From NCBI RefSeq assembly GCF_034043515.1, contig NZ_CP138214.1:1860001-1924000 (forward strand): 64,000 nt of DNA. The letters run 5' to 3'. The translations under genes were made by a program, and so were the position numbers. The notes under the pieces are model-generated. The model saw only the letters and a list, made by a program, of their open reading frames with translations. It had not been told where the DNA came from and searched no databases. Shown here in pieces: positions 8,651 to 17,119 of the stretch. This DNA comes from Pseudomonas sp. MUP55. Its GTDB lineage: Bacteria; Pseudomonadota; Gammaproteobacteria; Pseudomonadales; Pseudomonadaceae. Each line of letters begins with the position of its first letter. Positions within the stretch are counted from its first letter, which is position 1.

Positions 8651-9307
8651 ATGGACGCAAGAATTTGGCAGGAGCGCTGGGCAACCAATCAGATCGGTTT
8701 TCATCAGACCGACGTTAATCCTTACTTGCAGCGGCATTGGTCAACGTTGGCCCTGGTCAATGGTGCCAGGGTTTTCGTGCCTTTGTGCGGCAAGAGCCTG
8801 GACATGAAGTGGTTGGCGGATCGTGGGCATCGCGTGATGGGTGTGGAGGTGTCGGATAAAGCCGTTGAGGCATTCTTCAGCGAACAGGGGCTTGCGCCGC
8901 AGATCGATCAGAGAGGCGTGTTCAAGGTGTATCAGGCGGGCCTGATCGAAGTGTGGTGCGGTGACTTCTTCGCCCTTGACGCAAGTGCTGTGGCCGGTTG
9001 CACGGCGTTGTATGACCGTGCGGCACTGATCGCCTTGCCGCAGCCAATCCGCTCGCGATACACCGAGCATCTCGATACCCTGCTGACCCCTGCCTGTGAG
9101 GGGCTGTTGATCACTGTTGACTACGACCAGACGCAGAGGGCTGGCCCGCCCTTCGCTGTCCCGGATGAGGAAGTGCAGTCGCTGCTGGGCCCGCACTGGA
9201 ATGTGATCACGCTGCAAGAGCGGGACATTTTGAGTGAAAGCAGCAAATTCAGGGCCGATGGCGTTACTCGGCTTGATGAGCGTGTTTATCGGCTGACCAG
9301 GCGGTAA
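8651..9307 (+). CDS. tpm: Thiopurine S-methyltransferase
   Basis: This 218-residue SAM-dependent methyltransferase matches the bacterial TPMT family from its start (ARIWQERWATNQIGFHQ) through the SAM loop VFVPLCGKSLDMKWLADRGH and the GVEVSDKAVE acidic strand. Pseudomonad Tpm methylates thiopurines and also selenium and tellurium oxyanions, so it is often called a metalloid resistance gene. A Shine-Dalgarno-like AGGGTGATGC precedes the ATG. It is a single-gene unit closed by a terminator at 9318. Confidence 0.93.
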   Translation: MDARIWQERWATNQIGFHQTDVNPYLQRHWSTLALVNGARVFVPLCGKSLDMKWLADRGHRVMGVEVSDKAVEAFFSEQGLAPQIDQRGVFKVYQAGLIEVWCGDFFALDASAVAGCTALYDRAALIALPQPIRSRYTEHLDTLLTPACEGLLITVDYDQTQRAGPPFAVPDEEVQSLLGPHWNVITLQERDILSESSKFRADGVTRLDERVYRLTRR

Positions 9308-9317
9308 ATCACGCCCA

Positions 9318-9350
9318 CGAAAAAGGGGCGATTCAATCGCCCCTTTTTTG
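9318..9350. terminator. Bidirectional Rho-independent terminator
   Basis: An AAAAGGGGCGATT/AATCGCCCCTTTTTT hairpin lies between the convergent tpm and htpX genes. It has a T run on each strand, so it can stop both transcripts. Confidence 0.92.
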
Positions 9351-9363
9351 TATTGCCGGATTA

Positions 9364-10251
9364 TCAGCCGCGACGACGCAATGCGTCAATCCGCTCTTCC
9401 AGTGGCGGGTGGCTCATGAACAGGCGAGCCAGGCCCTGCTTGATGCCGCCATTGATACCGAAGGCGGTCAGGCTGTCGGGCATATGCACCGGCAGGCCTT
9501 GTTCGGAGCGCAAGCGTTGCAGCGCGCCAATCATTGCGCTGGTGCCCGCCAGGCGTGCGCCGGCTTCGTCTGCGCGGAACTCACGTTTACGCGAAAACCA
9601 CATCACGATGGCGCTTGCCAGGAAGCCCAGGACCAGCTCGGCGAAGATGGTTGCCACGAAGTAGGCGATGCCGCGGCCTTCTTCGTTCTTGAAGATCACC
9701 TTGTCGACGAAGTTGCCGATGATCCGTGCAAAGAACATCACGAAGGTGTTCACCACGCCCTGTACCAGCGCGAGGGTGACCATGTCGCCGTTGGCCACGT
9801 GGCCGATCTCGTGCGCCAGTACCGCTTTGACTTCGTCGGGCGAGAACCGCTCCAGAAGCCCTTGGCTGACCGCTACCAGCGCGTCGTTCTTGTTCCAGCC
9901 GGTGGCAAAGGCGTTGGCCTCATAAGCAGGGAAGATCCCCACTTCGGGCATTTTGATGCCTGCTTCTTGAGACAACTGTTCCACGGTTTGCATCAGCCAT
10001 TGCTCATGGCGAGTGCGTGGTTGAGTGATGATCTGGGTGCTGGTGCTCATTTTCGCCATCCACTTGGAGATGAACAGCGAGAACAACGAACCGGCAAAAC
10101 CAAAGACCGCACAGAAAATCAGCAGCTGATTGAGGTTCAGATCAACCCCGTTGGCCGCCATGAACCCGTCGAAGCCAAAGAGGCTCAGGGTGACGCTGGC
10201 AATCAGTACGACCGCCAGGTTAGTGGCCAAGAACAGCAGGATGCGCATCAT
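9364..10251 (-). CDS. htpX: Membrane zinc metalloprotease HtpX
   Basis: This 295-residue M48 protease handles misfolded inner-membrane proteins. Two N-terminal membrane helices (about residues 4-24 and 44-62) precede the zinc motif HEIGH (147-151) in [15 protein letters not shown] second pair of helices surrounds [10 protein letters not shown] and [10 protein letters not shown], and the third zinc ligand is in [13 protein letters not shown] strong TGAGGAGAAC Shine-Dalgarno precedes the first of two adjacent ATG codons. In enterobacteria htpX responds to envelope or heat stress; I could not identify a convincing heat-shock promoter here. Confidence 0.95.
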   Translation of the reverse strand: MMRILLFLATNLAVVLIASVTLSLFGFDGFMAANGVDLNLNQLLIFCAVFGFAGSLFSLFISKWMAKMSTSTQIITQPRTRHEQWLMQTVEQLSQEAGIKMPEVGIFPAYEANAFATGWNKNDALVAVSQGLLERFSPDEVKAVLAHEIGHVANGDMVTLALVQGVVNTFVMFFARIIGNFVDKVIFKNEEGRGIAYFVATIFAELVLGFLASAIVMWFSRKREFRADEAGARLAGTSAMIGALQRLRSEQGLPVHMPDSLTAFGINGGIKQGLARLFMSHPPLEERIDALRRRG

Positions 10252-10554
10252 GGTTGTAGAGTTCTCCTCATGCTTAATATGTCGCTTACTGCGGGGTATA
10301 TAAGGTGCGGCATGGGGTGATTCAACCGAGCGACTATTTCAAACTGTGTCCTACAGCGAAAACGTAGCGCTTTGAAGGGATTTTCCCACAACAATTGCCT
10401 GTGTTACCTGGCCGTCAAGCATGTCGCACCCCCGCTAACATTGGGGTAGAGCGGCTGGCGCGGTGCCATCATCCCGTTCAGGGTGCCAGCGCCAGAGAAG
10501 TGTTGCCAGATAATCGCTGTACGACCCAATGAAGGTCGTACGGCAGCATTTCCC
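10252..10554. other. Intergenic region between alaA and htpX
   Basis: This spacer of about 300 bases holds the htpX promoter and Shine-Dalgarno on the minus strand. Two hairpins are visible: GTACGACC/GGTCGTAC at 10519-10541, just below the alaA stop, and an outer CTGGCGC/GCGCCAG pair at 10455-10495. Neither has a T run on the minus strand, so termination of alaA here is uncertain. I see no gene. Confidence 0.5.
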
Positions 10555-11766
10555 TTACTGGCGATAGGACTTCAGGAAGTTGCCGATGCGACCGATCGCC
10601 ATATCCAGTTCATCCACGCGCGGCAAGGTCACCACGCGGAAGTGATCCGGCCACGGCCAGTTGAACGCAGTGCCTTGCACCACCAGCAGTTTTTCCGACA
10701 GCAGCAGGTCGAGCACGAATTTTTCGTCGTTGAGGATCGGGCAGACTTTTGGGTCGATCCGCGGGAACGCGTACAACGCGCCCATGGGCTTTACGCAACT
10801 GACGCCCGGAATCGCATTGAGCAGCTCCCAGGTGCGGTTGCGTTGTTCCAGCAAGCGACCCTGTGGCAGCACCAGGTCGTTGATGCTCTGGTAGCCGCCA
10901 AGGGCGGTCTGGATCGCGTGCTGGCTCGGCACGTTGGCGCACAGGCGCATGTTGGCCAGCATGTCGATGCCTTCGATATAGCTCTGGGCGTTATGCTTGG
11001 GCCCGGAAATGGCGATCCAGCCGGAGCGGAACCCCGCAACGCGGTAGGACTTGGACAGGCCGTTGAAGGTCAGGCACAGCAGGTCTGGGGCCAGGGAGGC
11101 GGTGCACACGTGCACGGCGTCATCGTAGAGGATCTTGTCGTAGATCTCGTCGGAGAACACCACCAAGTTGTGTTGGCGCGCCAGTTCCAGCATGCCCAGC
11201 AGCACTTCCCGGGAGTACACGGCGCCGGTGGGGTTGTTCGGGTTGATGATCACCAGGGCCTTGGTGTTCGGGGTGATCTTGGCCTTGATATCGGCCAGGT
11301 CGGGGAACCAGTCGGCACCTTCGTCGCACAGGTAGTGCACCGGGTGGCCGCCAGCCAGGGTCACGGCGGCGGTCCACAGCGGGTAATCCGGTGCCGGCAC
11401 CAGCACTTCGTCGCCGTTGTTGAGCAAGGCCTGCAGCGACATCACAATCAGTTCAGACACGCCATTGCCCAGGTAGATGTCTTCAATACCGACACCTTCC
11501 ACCTGCTTCTGCTGGTAATACTGCATCACCGCCTTGCGTGCGCTGAACAGGCCTTTGGAGTCGCTGTAGCCTTGGGCGGTGGGCAGGTTGCGGATCACGT
11601 CCTGGAGGATTTCGTCCGGTGCTTCGAAACCAAAGGGCGCCGGGTTGCCGATGTTCAGCTTGAGGATGCGATGGCCTTCCTCTTCCAGGCGTTTGGCGTG
11701 CTTGAGCACCGGGCCGCGAATGTCGTAGCAGACGTTGGCGAGCTTGTTCGATTTGCTGACCTGCAT
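10555..11766 (-). CDS. alaA: Alanine aminotransferase (AlaA/YfbQ-like)
   Basis: The 403-residue fold-type I PLP aminotransferase is nearly the length of E. coli AlaA (405). It shows LNIGNPAPFGFEAP at the substrate-binding N-terminus, INPNNPTGAVYS, the FSDEIYDKILYD aspartate segment, and the Schiff-base lysine in FNGLSKSYRVAGFRSGW. It makes alanine from pyruvate and glutamate in the cytoplasm. It is divergent from msrB and transcribed toward htpX. The alaA assignment rests on family similarity and gene order; a broader aspartate-type specificity cannot be excluded. Confidence 0.9.
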   Translation of the reverse strand: MQVSKSNKLANVCYDIRGPVLKHAKRLEEEGHRILKLNIGNPAPFGFEAPDEILQDVIRNLPTAQGYSDSKGLFSARKAVMQYYQQKQVEGVGIEDIYLGNGVSELIVMSLQALLNNGDEVLVPAPDYPLWTAAVTLAGGHPVHYLCDEGADWFPDLADIKAKITPNTKALVIINPNNPTGAVYSREVLLGMLELARQHNLVVFSDEIYDKILYDDAVHVCTASLAPDLLCLTFNGLSKSYRVAGFRSGWIAISGPKHNAQSYIEGIDMLANMRLCANVPSQHAIQTALGGYQSINDLVLPQGRLLEQRNRTWELLNAIPGVSCVKPMGALYAFPRIDPKVCPILNDEKFVLDLLLSEKLLVVQGTAFNWPWPDHFRVVTLPRVDELDMAIGRIGNFLKSYRQ

Positions 11767-11969
11767 GGTGATGTGATCCCGAAAATGAACGATCCAGACG
11801 GTGCAAGCATTACCGTACGGTTGAATCCTGCGCGGCTAGCACCCATAAATACGTTTGAATGGTGATGGCGCGGGTGCCAGACTGGCGTTTTGAAGAGGCG
11901 CAATCATACGTGCCGCCTGATCCACGGAAAAGACACAGATCAGGGTTTTTCAGTTGCCGAGGTGTATCG

Positions 11970-12362
11970 ATGGACAAGTTGGAGAAAACGCTCGAAGAAT
12001 GGCGGGACATGCTCGATCCCGCGCAGTACCAGGTGTGCCGTCTCAAAGGTACCGAGCGGCCGTTCAGCGGCAAGTACAACGAGACCAGGACCGACGGCGT
12101 CTACCACTGCATTTGCTGCAATGAGCCGCTGTTCGATTCCGCCGCCAAGTTCGATTCCGGCTGCGGCTGGCCGAGCTTCTACGAGCCGATTGCCGATAGC
12201 GCGATGGTGGAGATTCGTGACGTCAGCCACGGCATGATTCGCACCGAAGTTACCTGCGCAAAATGCGACGCCCACCTGGGGCACGTGTTCCCGGACGGCC
12301 CGCCACCGACCGGCCTGCGCTACTGCATCAACTCGGTGTGCCTGGACCTGGTGCCACGCTGA
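11970..12362 (+). CDS. msrB: Peptide-methionine (R)-S-oxide reductase MsrB
   Basis: This 130-residue repair enzyme reduces methionine-R-sulfoxide in proteins. The structural zinc cysteines are C47/C50 (CICC) and C96/C99 (CAKC), and the catalytic cysteine is C119 in [11 protein letters not shown]. The [10 protein letters not shown] and [10 protein letters not shown] signatures are intact. I chose the ATG at 11970, which gives the family N-terminus [15 protein letters not shown]; a longer frame from 11859 is probably leader. The next gene downstream is glutathione peroxidase, which suggests a peroxide-repair context. Confidence 0.95.
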   Translation: MDKLEKTLEEWRDMLDPAQYQVCRLKGTERPFSGKYNETRTDGVYHCICCNEPLFDSAAKFDSGCGWPSFYEPIADSAMVEIRDVSHGMIRTEVTCAKCDAHLGHVFPDGPPPTGLRYCINSVCLDLVPR

Positions 12363-12386
12363 GTGCGCACCTTCTCGGTCAAAAAT

Positions 12387-12484
12387 GTGGGAGCGAGCTG
12401 GCTCGCGAAAAACACCTGGGCAACGCGTCCGTTCTGAATAAACGCGGTGCCCTAAGTTCTTTCGCGAGCAAGCTCGCTCCTACA
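12387..12484. repeat. REP pair (GAGCGAGCTTGCTCGC family)
   Basis: Inverted copies at 12387-12409 and 12461-12484 flank about 50 bases in the spacer between msrB and gpx. The left copy has GAGCTGGCTCGC, a one-base departure from the usual palindrome. Confidence 0.85.
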
Positions 12485-12619
12485 AAGAGCTGGCATGGAC
12501 GCTTACTCTCATCTACATGGGCCCTGGGTTGATCGCATGCCATCACTTTCATCAATTGAGTTGACGCAACTCAATGGCGAACTACCTTTCTGCTTCTTCC
12601 CTTAATCAGAGGCACTGAC

Positions 12620-13105
12620 ATGAGCGACAACTTGCTGAGCATCCCGTGCACCACCATCAAGGGTGAGCAAAAGACCTTGGCCGATTTCGCCGGCAAGGCC
12701 ATTCTGGTGGTCAACACCGCCAGCAAGTGTGGTTTCACCCCTCAGTACAAAGGCCTGGAGCAGCTCTGGCAGCAATACAAGGACCAGGGCCTGGTGGTGC
12801 TGGGCTTCCCGTGCAACCAGTTCGGCAAGCAGGAGCCGGGCAACGAAGGCGCAATCACCGAGTTTTGCGAGTTGAACTTCGGCGTCAGTTTCCCTTTGTT
12901 CAAAAAAATCGACGTCAATGGCAGCGATGCCCACCCGCTGTTCGTGCAACTGAAAAAACAGGCGCCAGGCCTGCTGGGCTCAAAGAACATCAAGTGGAAT
13001 TTCACCAAGTTCCTCATCGGGCGTGACGGCCGGCAGGTCAAGCGTTTTGCACCCACAACCAAGCCCCAGGACCTGAGCCAGGAGATCGAAGCGCTGCTCA
13101 AATGA
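12620..13105 (+). CDS. Glutathione peroxidase family protein
   Basis: This 161-residue thiol peroxidase has the peroxidatic cysteine C37 in VNTASKCGFTPQY, the second cysteine C65 in GFPCNQFG, and the Trp/Asn element in IKWNFTKFLIGRDG. It is the cysteine (not selenocysteine) bacterial form, which commonly uses thioredoxin rather than glutathione. In P. aeruginosa the equivalent gene also lies beside msrB and sagS. Its last 8 bases overlap the tail of the convergent sensor kinase gene. Confidence 0.92.
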   Translation: MSDNLLSIPCTTIKGEQKTLADFAGKAILVVNTASKCGFTPQYKGLEQLWQQYKDQGLVVLGFPCNQFGKQEPGNEGAITEFCELNFGVSFPLFKKIDVNGSDAHPLFVQLKKQAPGLLGSKNIKWNFTKFLIGRDGRQVKRFAPTTKPQDLSQEIEALLK

Positions 13106-15425
13106 GGCGTGTCGTCTCAGGCGCCCACAGGTCCAGCAGAGCCTTGAGTTCCTCACGGCGAAACGGCTTGGCCAGGTAATCGTTCATCCCCGCGGCACGG
13201 CAGCGCTCACGCTCTTCGGCCAGGGCGTTGGCGGTCAAGGCGACGATTGGCAGGTCCGGCCAACGGCCGCTCTGGCGAATCTGCCGGCTGGCCTCGTAGC
13301 CGTCCATCACAGGCATGTTGCAATCCATCAACACCAGATCGAAGCGTTGGTCCTCAAGCAACTTGAGGGCTTCGCCACCGTGGGCGGCCACGATGACCTC
13401 GCAGCCGAGCTTGCTGAGCATGCCCTTGGCCACTAGTTGATTGACCGGGTTGTCCTCCACCAGCAGGATGCGCGCACGATGGCTCAGAGGCGAGGCGTCG
13501 ATTTGCACCGGGTCCAGAATCGGTTGCGTGTCGCTGCGCAGGTTGCGCTGCAGGATCTGGTACAGCGCGTTACGACTCAACGGGCGGGCTTGTTGCTGCA
13601 GCGGCGCCAGCGCCGCAACTTCTTCGCTGGGCATGAAATTGCCATAGGCGGTCACGACCAGGATCGGCGCGGTAATGCCCGGCCTCAGGCGAAACAGGCA
13701 TTCCGGGCAGTCGGTGATCAACAGGTCGGGATGCTGCCCGCTCAGGTCGTCTTCCATCGAGTAGCAACGCGGCGCCAATCCCCAATGAGGGAGCAGGGTG
13801 GTGAGCAATTCGCCCAGGCCGCTGCTTTGGTTGGTAATGACGATCACGTCCCCCGTCAATGGTGCTTGGGGGATTGCCGGCAGGTGAACGGGCAACGGCA
13901 GGTCGGCGCAGAACTGGCTGCCGAAGCCGACCTCCGAACTGATGCTCAAGCGCCCGTGCATGGCTTCACACAGGTTATAAGTCAAGGCGAGCCCCAGGCC
14001 CGTGCCGCCAAATTGGCGCGTGATACCCGCACCGGCCTGGGTAAACGGCTGGAAAATCTTCACCTGGGCATCCTGGGCAATCCCGATACCGGTATCACAG
14101 ACCTCAATGCGTACTCCGTCGCCGTGGTGGCTCAGGCGCACGTCCACACGGCCGAAGCGGGTGAACTTCAAGGCATTGGACAGCAGGTTGCTGACGATTT
14201 GCCGCACCCGCGTCGGGTCGCCAATGACCTGGGCGGGAAACAGCGGATCGATCAGGCAGGTCAGTTCCACACTGGGCGCGGCGTTTTGCGACAACAGGTT
14301 GGCGGTGTCTTCCACCAGTGAACCGAGGTCGAACGGGATGCGCTCAAGCTCCAGCTGGCCTGCGTCGAACTTGGACAGGTCGAGGATATCGTTGAGCAAT
14401 TCCACCAGGACCTTGCCCGAATCATGGGCGATCGACAGTTGCTGGCGCTGCTCGGCGTTGAGCGGGCTGTCCAGCGAAAGGGCAATCATGCCCAGCAGGC
14501 CATTGAGTGGGGTGCGGATTTCATGGCTCATATTGGCCAGAAACGCCGCCCGAGCCTGAGCCATGCCCAGGGCGGTCAGTCTCGCGGCTTCCAGTTCATC
14601 ATTGAACTGGCTCAAGCGCTGGTTGCTGGTCTTGAGTTCGAGGGTGCGCGCTGAAACGATGTCTTCCAGTTGGCCGAGGTATTCGGTGAGGCGATCTTCG
14701 GCATGACGACGCTGCTGAATCTCGGTTTCCATGTTTTCGAATTGCTGGTTGGCAACGTCGACCAGTACGCCGATTTCGTCATGCTCATGCCCCGGCGGGC
14801 AGTCCAGGCGCGCCTGTTTGCGCGTGCTCAACGCTCGAATAATGCGCACCAGCGGCTGGGTGAGCATGACGTAGAACAAGCCCAGCAGGATCCCGGTCAG
14901 CAGCAGGCTGCGTACGAAACCGTTGAGCAGGGTGATCTCGGCGCGGCGCAGGAAGCGGCTGCCAAATGCGTAGGTGTCTACGTCCAGGCGCAGTACACCC
15001 AGGGATTCGTTGGGCATGTGGCTGAGGAACAACCGGTCTTCAAATTGGCGGTTGGCGCCAAACAGAAAGTCGCTGACTGGCCGGTAATGGCTTTCCTGGC
15101 GCGGTCGGTCGACGTCCGCCAGCACCATGCCGTTGTTGTCGACCAGCTGTGCATGGACGATGGCCGGGGAGTGTAGCAGGCCCAGGGTCAGTTCCTTGGC
15201 GAGCTCGGCATCGATGTTATAGGCGATGCGCGAGGCAGGGTTATGGCTGATTTCGATCAGCGAGCGTATTTCACGGTTGATGGATGCATCTTCACTGGCA
15301 TAATCGATGCCGATTTGGATAAAACTGAGCAAGGTTCCCAAGACGAAACCGACCAGCACAGTCAATCTGGCTTGTTTATAAGACAAGCGGTGGGCGAACT
15401 TGATATCCATCGAGTGTTGAACCAC
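13098..15425 (-). CDS. sagS: SagS-like hybrid sensor histidine kinase
   Basis: The 775-residue membrane kinase has a TM helix at about 22-42, a periplasmic sensor, a second TM near 178-195 and a HAMP-like linker. A HisKA domain follows with phosphoacceptor His about 301 (ANMSHEIRTPLN), then an ATPase domain (NALKF, DTGIGI, GGTGLGL) and a C-terminal receiver with Asp about 701 (LMDCNMPVMDGY). No HPt is present. P. aeruginosa SagS, in the same neighbourhood, signals through HptB and BfiS to switch motile and biofilm states. The start is a GTG at 15425 with GAAGGGAAA upstream; an ATG at 15410 is possible. Confidence 0.85.
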   Translation of the reverse strand: MVQHSMDIKFAHRLSYKQARLTVLVGFVLGTLLSFIQIGIDYASEDASINREIRSLIEISHNPASRIAYNIDAELAKELTLGLLHSPAIVHAQLVDNNGMVLADVDRPRQESHYRPVSDFLFGANRQFEDRLFLSHMPNESLGVLRLDVDTYAFGSRFLRRAEITLLNGFVRSLLLTGILLGLFYVMLTQPLVRIIRALSTRKQARLDCPPGHEHDEIGVLVDVANQQFENMETEIQQRRHAEDRLTEYLGQLEDIVSARTLELKTSNQRLSQFNDELEAARLTALGMAQARAAFLANMSHEIRTPLNGLLGMIALSLDSPLNAEQRQQLSIAHDSGKVLVELLNDILDLSKFDAGQLELERIPFDLGSLVEDTANLLSQNAAPSVELTCLIDPLFPAQVIGDPTRVRQIVSNLLSNALKFTRFGRVDVRLSHHGDGVRIEVCDTGIGIAQDAQVKIFQPFTQAGAGITRQFGGTGLGLALTYNLCEAMHGRLSISSEVGFGSQFCADLPLPVHLPAIPQAPLTGDVIVITNQSSGLGELLTTLLPHWGLAPRCYSMEDDLSGQHPDLLITDCPECLFRLRPGITAPILVVTAYGNFMPSEEVAALAPLQQQARPLSRNALYQILQRNLRSDTQPILDPVQIDASPLSHRARILLVEDNPVNQLVAKGMLSKLGCEVIVAAHGGEALKLLEDQRFDLVLMDCNMPVMDGYEASRQIRQSGRWPDLPIVALTANALAEERERCRAAGMNDYLAKPFRREELKALLDLWAPETTRLI

Positions 15426-15575
15426 TTACGTTTCCCTTCGCCCGGCAAGCATAGCTGAACATCCACCAGCGATGACGTGCCCGGCATGAATCGATTTTCT
15501 TGACGCAGCCTTGTGTGGTCTGCCACAGGGTTGCCAATACGCCATCTTTTACAAGAACTTGCCAGAGGAATAGCT

Positions 15576-16466
15576 GTGGATTCTCGATTGAATGCCTTTC
15601 TTGAGCGGGCCGACGCCGTGCTCGCACGCCTGGAACCGCTGTTACCCGCCCCACGCCAAGCCATCGACTGGAATCACTGCCTGGCCGCCCGCTGGCAGCG
15701 CGAAGGCCGCACCGGCTTCCTGTTGCCGCTGGAAGTCAGCCTGGACATGCGTCTGTCGGACCTGATCGGCGTAGACAAACAACGTGAACAATTGGCGCGT
15801 AACACTCAACAGTTTCTTGACGGCCTGCCTGCCAACCACGCGCTGCTGTGGGGTTCGCGTGGCACCGGAAAGTCCTCCATGGTACGCGCCTTGCTCGCCC
15901 AGCACGCCAACGCGGGCCTGCGATTGATCGAAATCGAGCGCGACCATCTGGCCGATCTGCCGCGTGTGGTCGAGCAACTGCTCAAGCTGCCGCAGCGTTT
16001 TATCCTGTTCTGCGATGACCTGTCGTTCGAGGCCGGTGAAGGCGACTACCGCGTGCTCAAGAGCGTACTGGATGGCTCGCTGGAGCAGGCGCCGGAAAAC
16101 GTGTTGCTCTACGCCACCTCCAACCGTCGCCACCTGGTGCCGGAAAACCAGAGTGACAACGACAATTGGAAACGCGTGGATGGCGAGCTGCACCCGAGCG
16201 AGGCGGTGGAGGACAAGATTGCCCTGTCCGACCGTTTTGGCTTGTGGCTGTCGTTTTATCCGTTCACCCAGGAACATTTCCTGAATGTGGTGGAGCACTG
16301 GATCGGGGAGTTGGCGGGCAAGTCCGGCCTGCAGTGGCAGCGCGATGAACGACTCGACATTCTCGCCGTGCGCTGGGCGACCGGACGCGGTAACCGTAAT
16401 GGCCGCTGCGCGTATCAATTCGCCCGCTACTGGGTAGGTCTCAAATTGCTGGAGCGTCAACCATGA
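15576..16466 (+). CDS. DUF815-family AAA-like ATPase
   Basis: The 296-residue P-loop protein has Walker A WGSRGTGKSSMVR, Walker B RFILFCDDLSFE, and a sensor segment LLYATSNRRHLVPE, all in the order of the DUF815 ATPases. The GTG at 15576 follows AGAGGA and is preferred over an upstream in-frame ATG at 15513. No biochemical role is established for the family. It overlaps the next gene by four bases (ATGA), so the ATPase and the methionine-sulfoxide reductase are translationally coupled. It is divergent from the SagS-like kinase. Confidence 0.85.
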   Translation: MDSRLNAFLERADAVLARLEPLLPAPRQAIDWNHCLAARWQREGRTGFLLPLEVSLDMRLSDLIGVDKQREQLARNTQQFLDGLPANHALLWGSRGTGKSSMVRALLAQHANAGLRLIEIERDHLADLPRVVEQLLKLPQRFILFCDDLSFEAGEGDYRVLKSVLDGSLEQAPENVLLYATSNRRHLVPENQSDNDNWKRVDGELHPSEAVEDKIALSDRFGLWLSFYPFTQEHFLNVVEHWIGELAGKSGLQWQRDERLDILAVRWATGRGNRNGRCAYQFARYWVGLKLLERQP

Positions 16467-16945
16467 TCGATTTGCAACAGGCCGGCACCGGCCTGGATGG
16501 CTATGCCCTGCTTTGCGCGCAACTGGAGTCGCTGCTGGCCGATGAGCGGGATTTCATCGCCAACAGCGCCCAATTCTCCGCATTCCTGTTCAATCAGCTG
16601 GACGACCTGAACTGGGCGGGTTTTTACCTCAATCGCAATGAGGAGCTGGTCCTTGGTCCGTTTCAAGGCCAGATCGCCTGTGTGCGGATCCCTTTCGGCC
16701 GTGGCGTGTGTGGCGCCGCCGCGGCGTCCCGGCAGACCCAGCGAGTGGAAGACGTGCATGCATTTGCCGGGCACATTGCCTGTGACAGCGCTTCGAACAG
16801 CGAACTGGTGGTACCGCTGGTCAAGAACGGCCAATTGATTGGCGTACTTGACCTCGACAGCCCGTCACTGGCGCGTTTTACGCCTCAGGACCAGGCAGGT
16901 ATCGAACAACTGGCGGCTATTTTCCTGCGCTTGACCGACTGCTGA
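16463..16945 (+). CDS. msrC: Free methionine-(R)-sulfoxide reductase (GAF domain)
   Basis: This 160-residue single GAF-domain protein matches the YebR/fRMsr family, which reduces free (not protein-bound) methionine-R-sulfoxide. The three characteristic cysteines are visible in QIACVRIPFGRGVCGAA and HIACDSASNSELVVPL. It begins inside the stop of the DUF815 gene, indicating a two-gene operon. With msrB and glutathione peroxidase a few kilobases away, the region has three genes for peroxide damage. Confidence 0.92.
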   Translation: MIDLQQAGTGLDGYALLCAQLESLLADERDFIANSAQFSAFLFNQLDDLNWAGFYLNRNEELVLGPFQGQIACVRIPFGRGVCGAAAASRQTQRVEDVHAFAGHIACDSASNSELVVPLVKNGQLIGVLDLDSPSLARFTPQDQAGIEQLAAIFLRLTDC

Positions 16946-16993
16946 GGGAACGAGGCGGGGGTGGGCCCTAATGCCAGTCAGTTAAGGCTTTTT

Positions 16994-17104
16994 GTAGGAG
17001 CGAGGCGGGCGGCTAGCCCTTGCTCGCGAAGAACTCAGGGCCACCGCGTTTATCCAGAATGAACGCGTTGCCTGGACGTTTTTCGCGAGCAAGCTTGCTC
17101 CTAC
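16994..17104. repeat. REP pair (GAGCGAGCTTGCTCGC family)
   Basis: Inverted copies at about 16994-17030 and 17080-17104 lie between convergent msrC and the large kinase gene. The left copy carries a small expansion (GAGGCGGGCGGCTAGCC) that weakens its palindrome. Confidence 0.8.
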
Positions 17105-17119
17105 AGCGAGCCCTGCCTC

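Noticed and set aside
10252..10400. Possible sigma-32 heat-shock promoter of htpX (TTTGAA and CCCCATGC)
   Set aside because: The two boxes are about 20 bases apart instead of the expected 11-15, so I do not call it.
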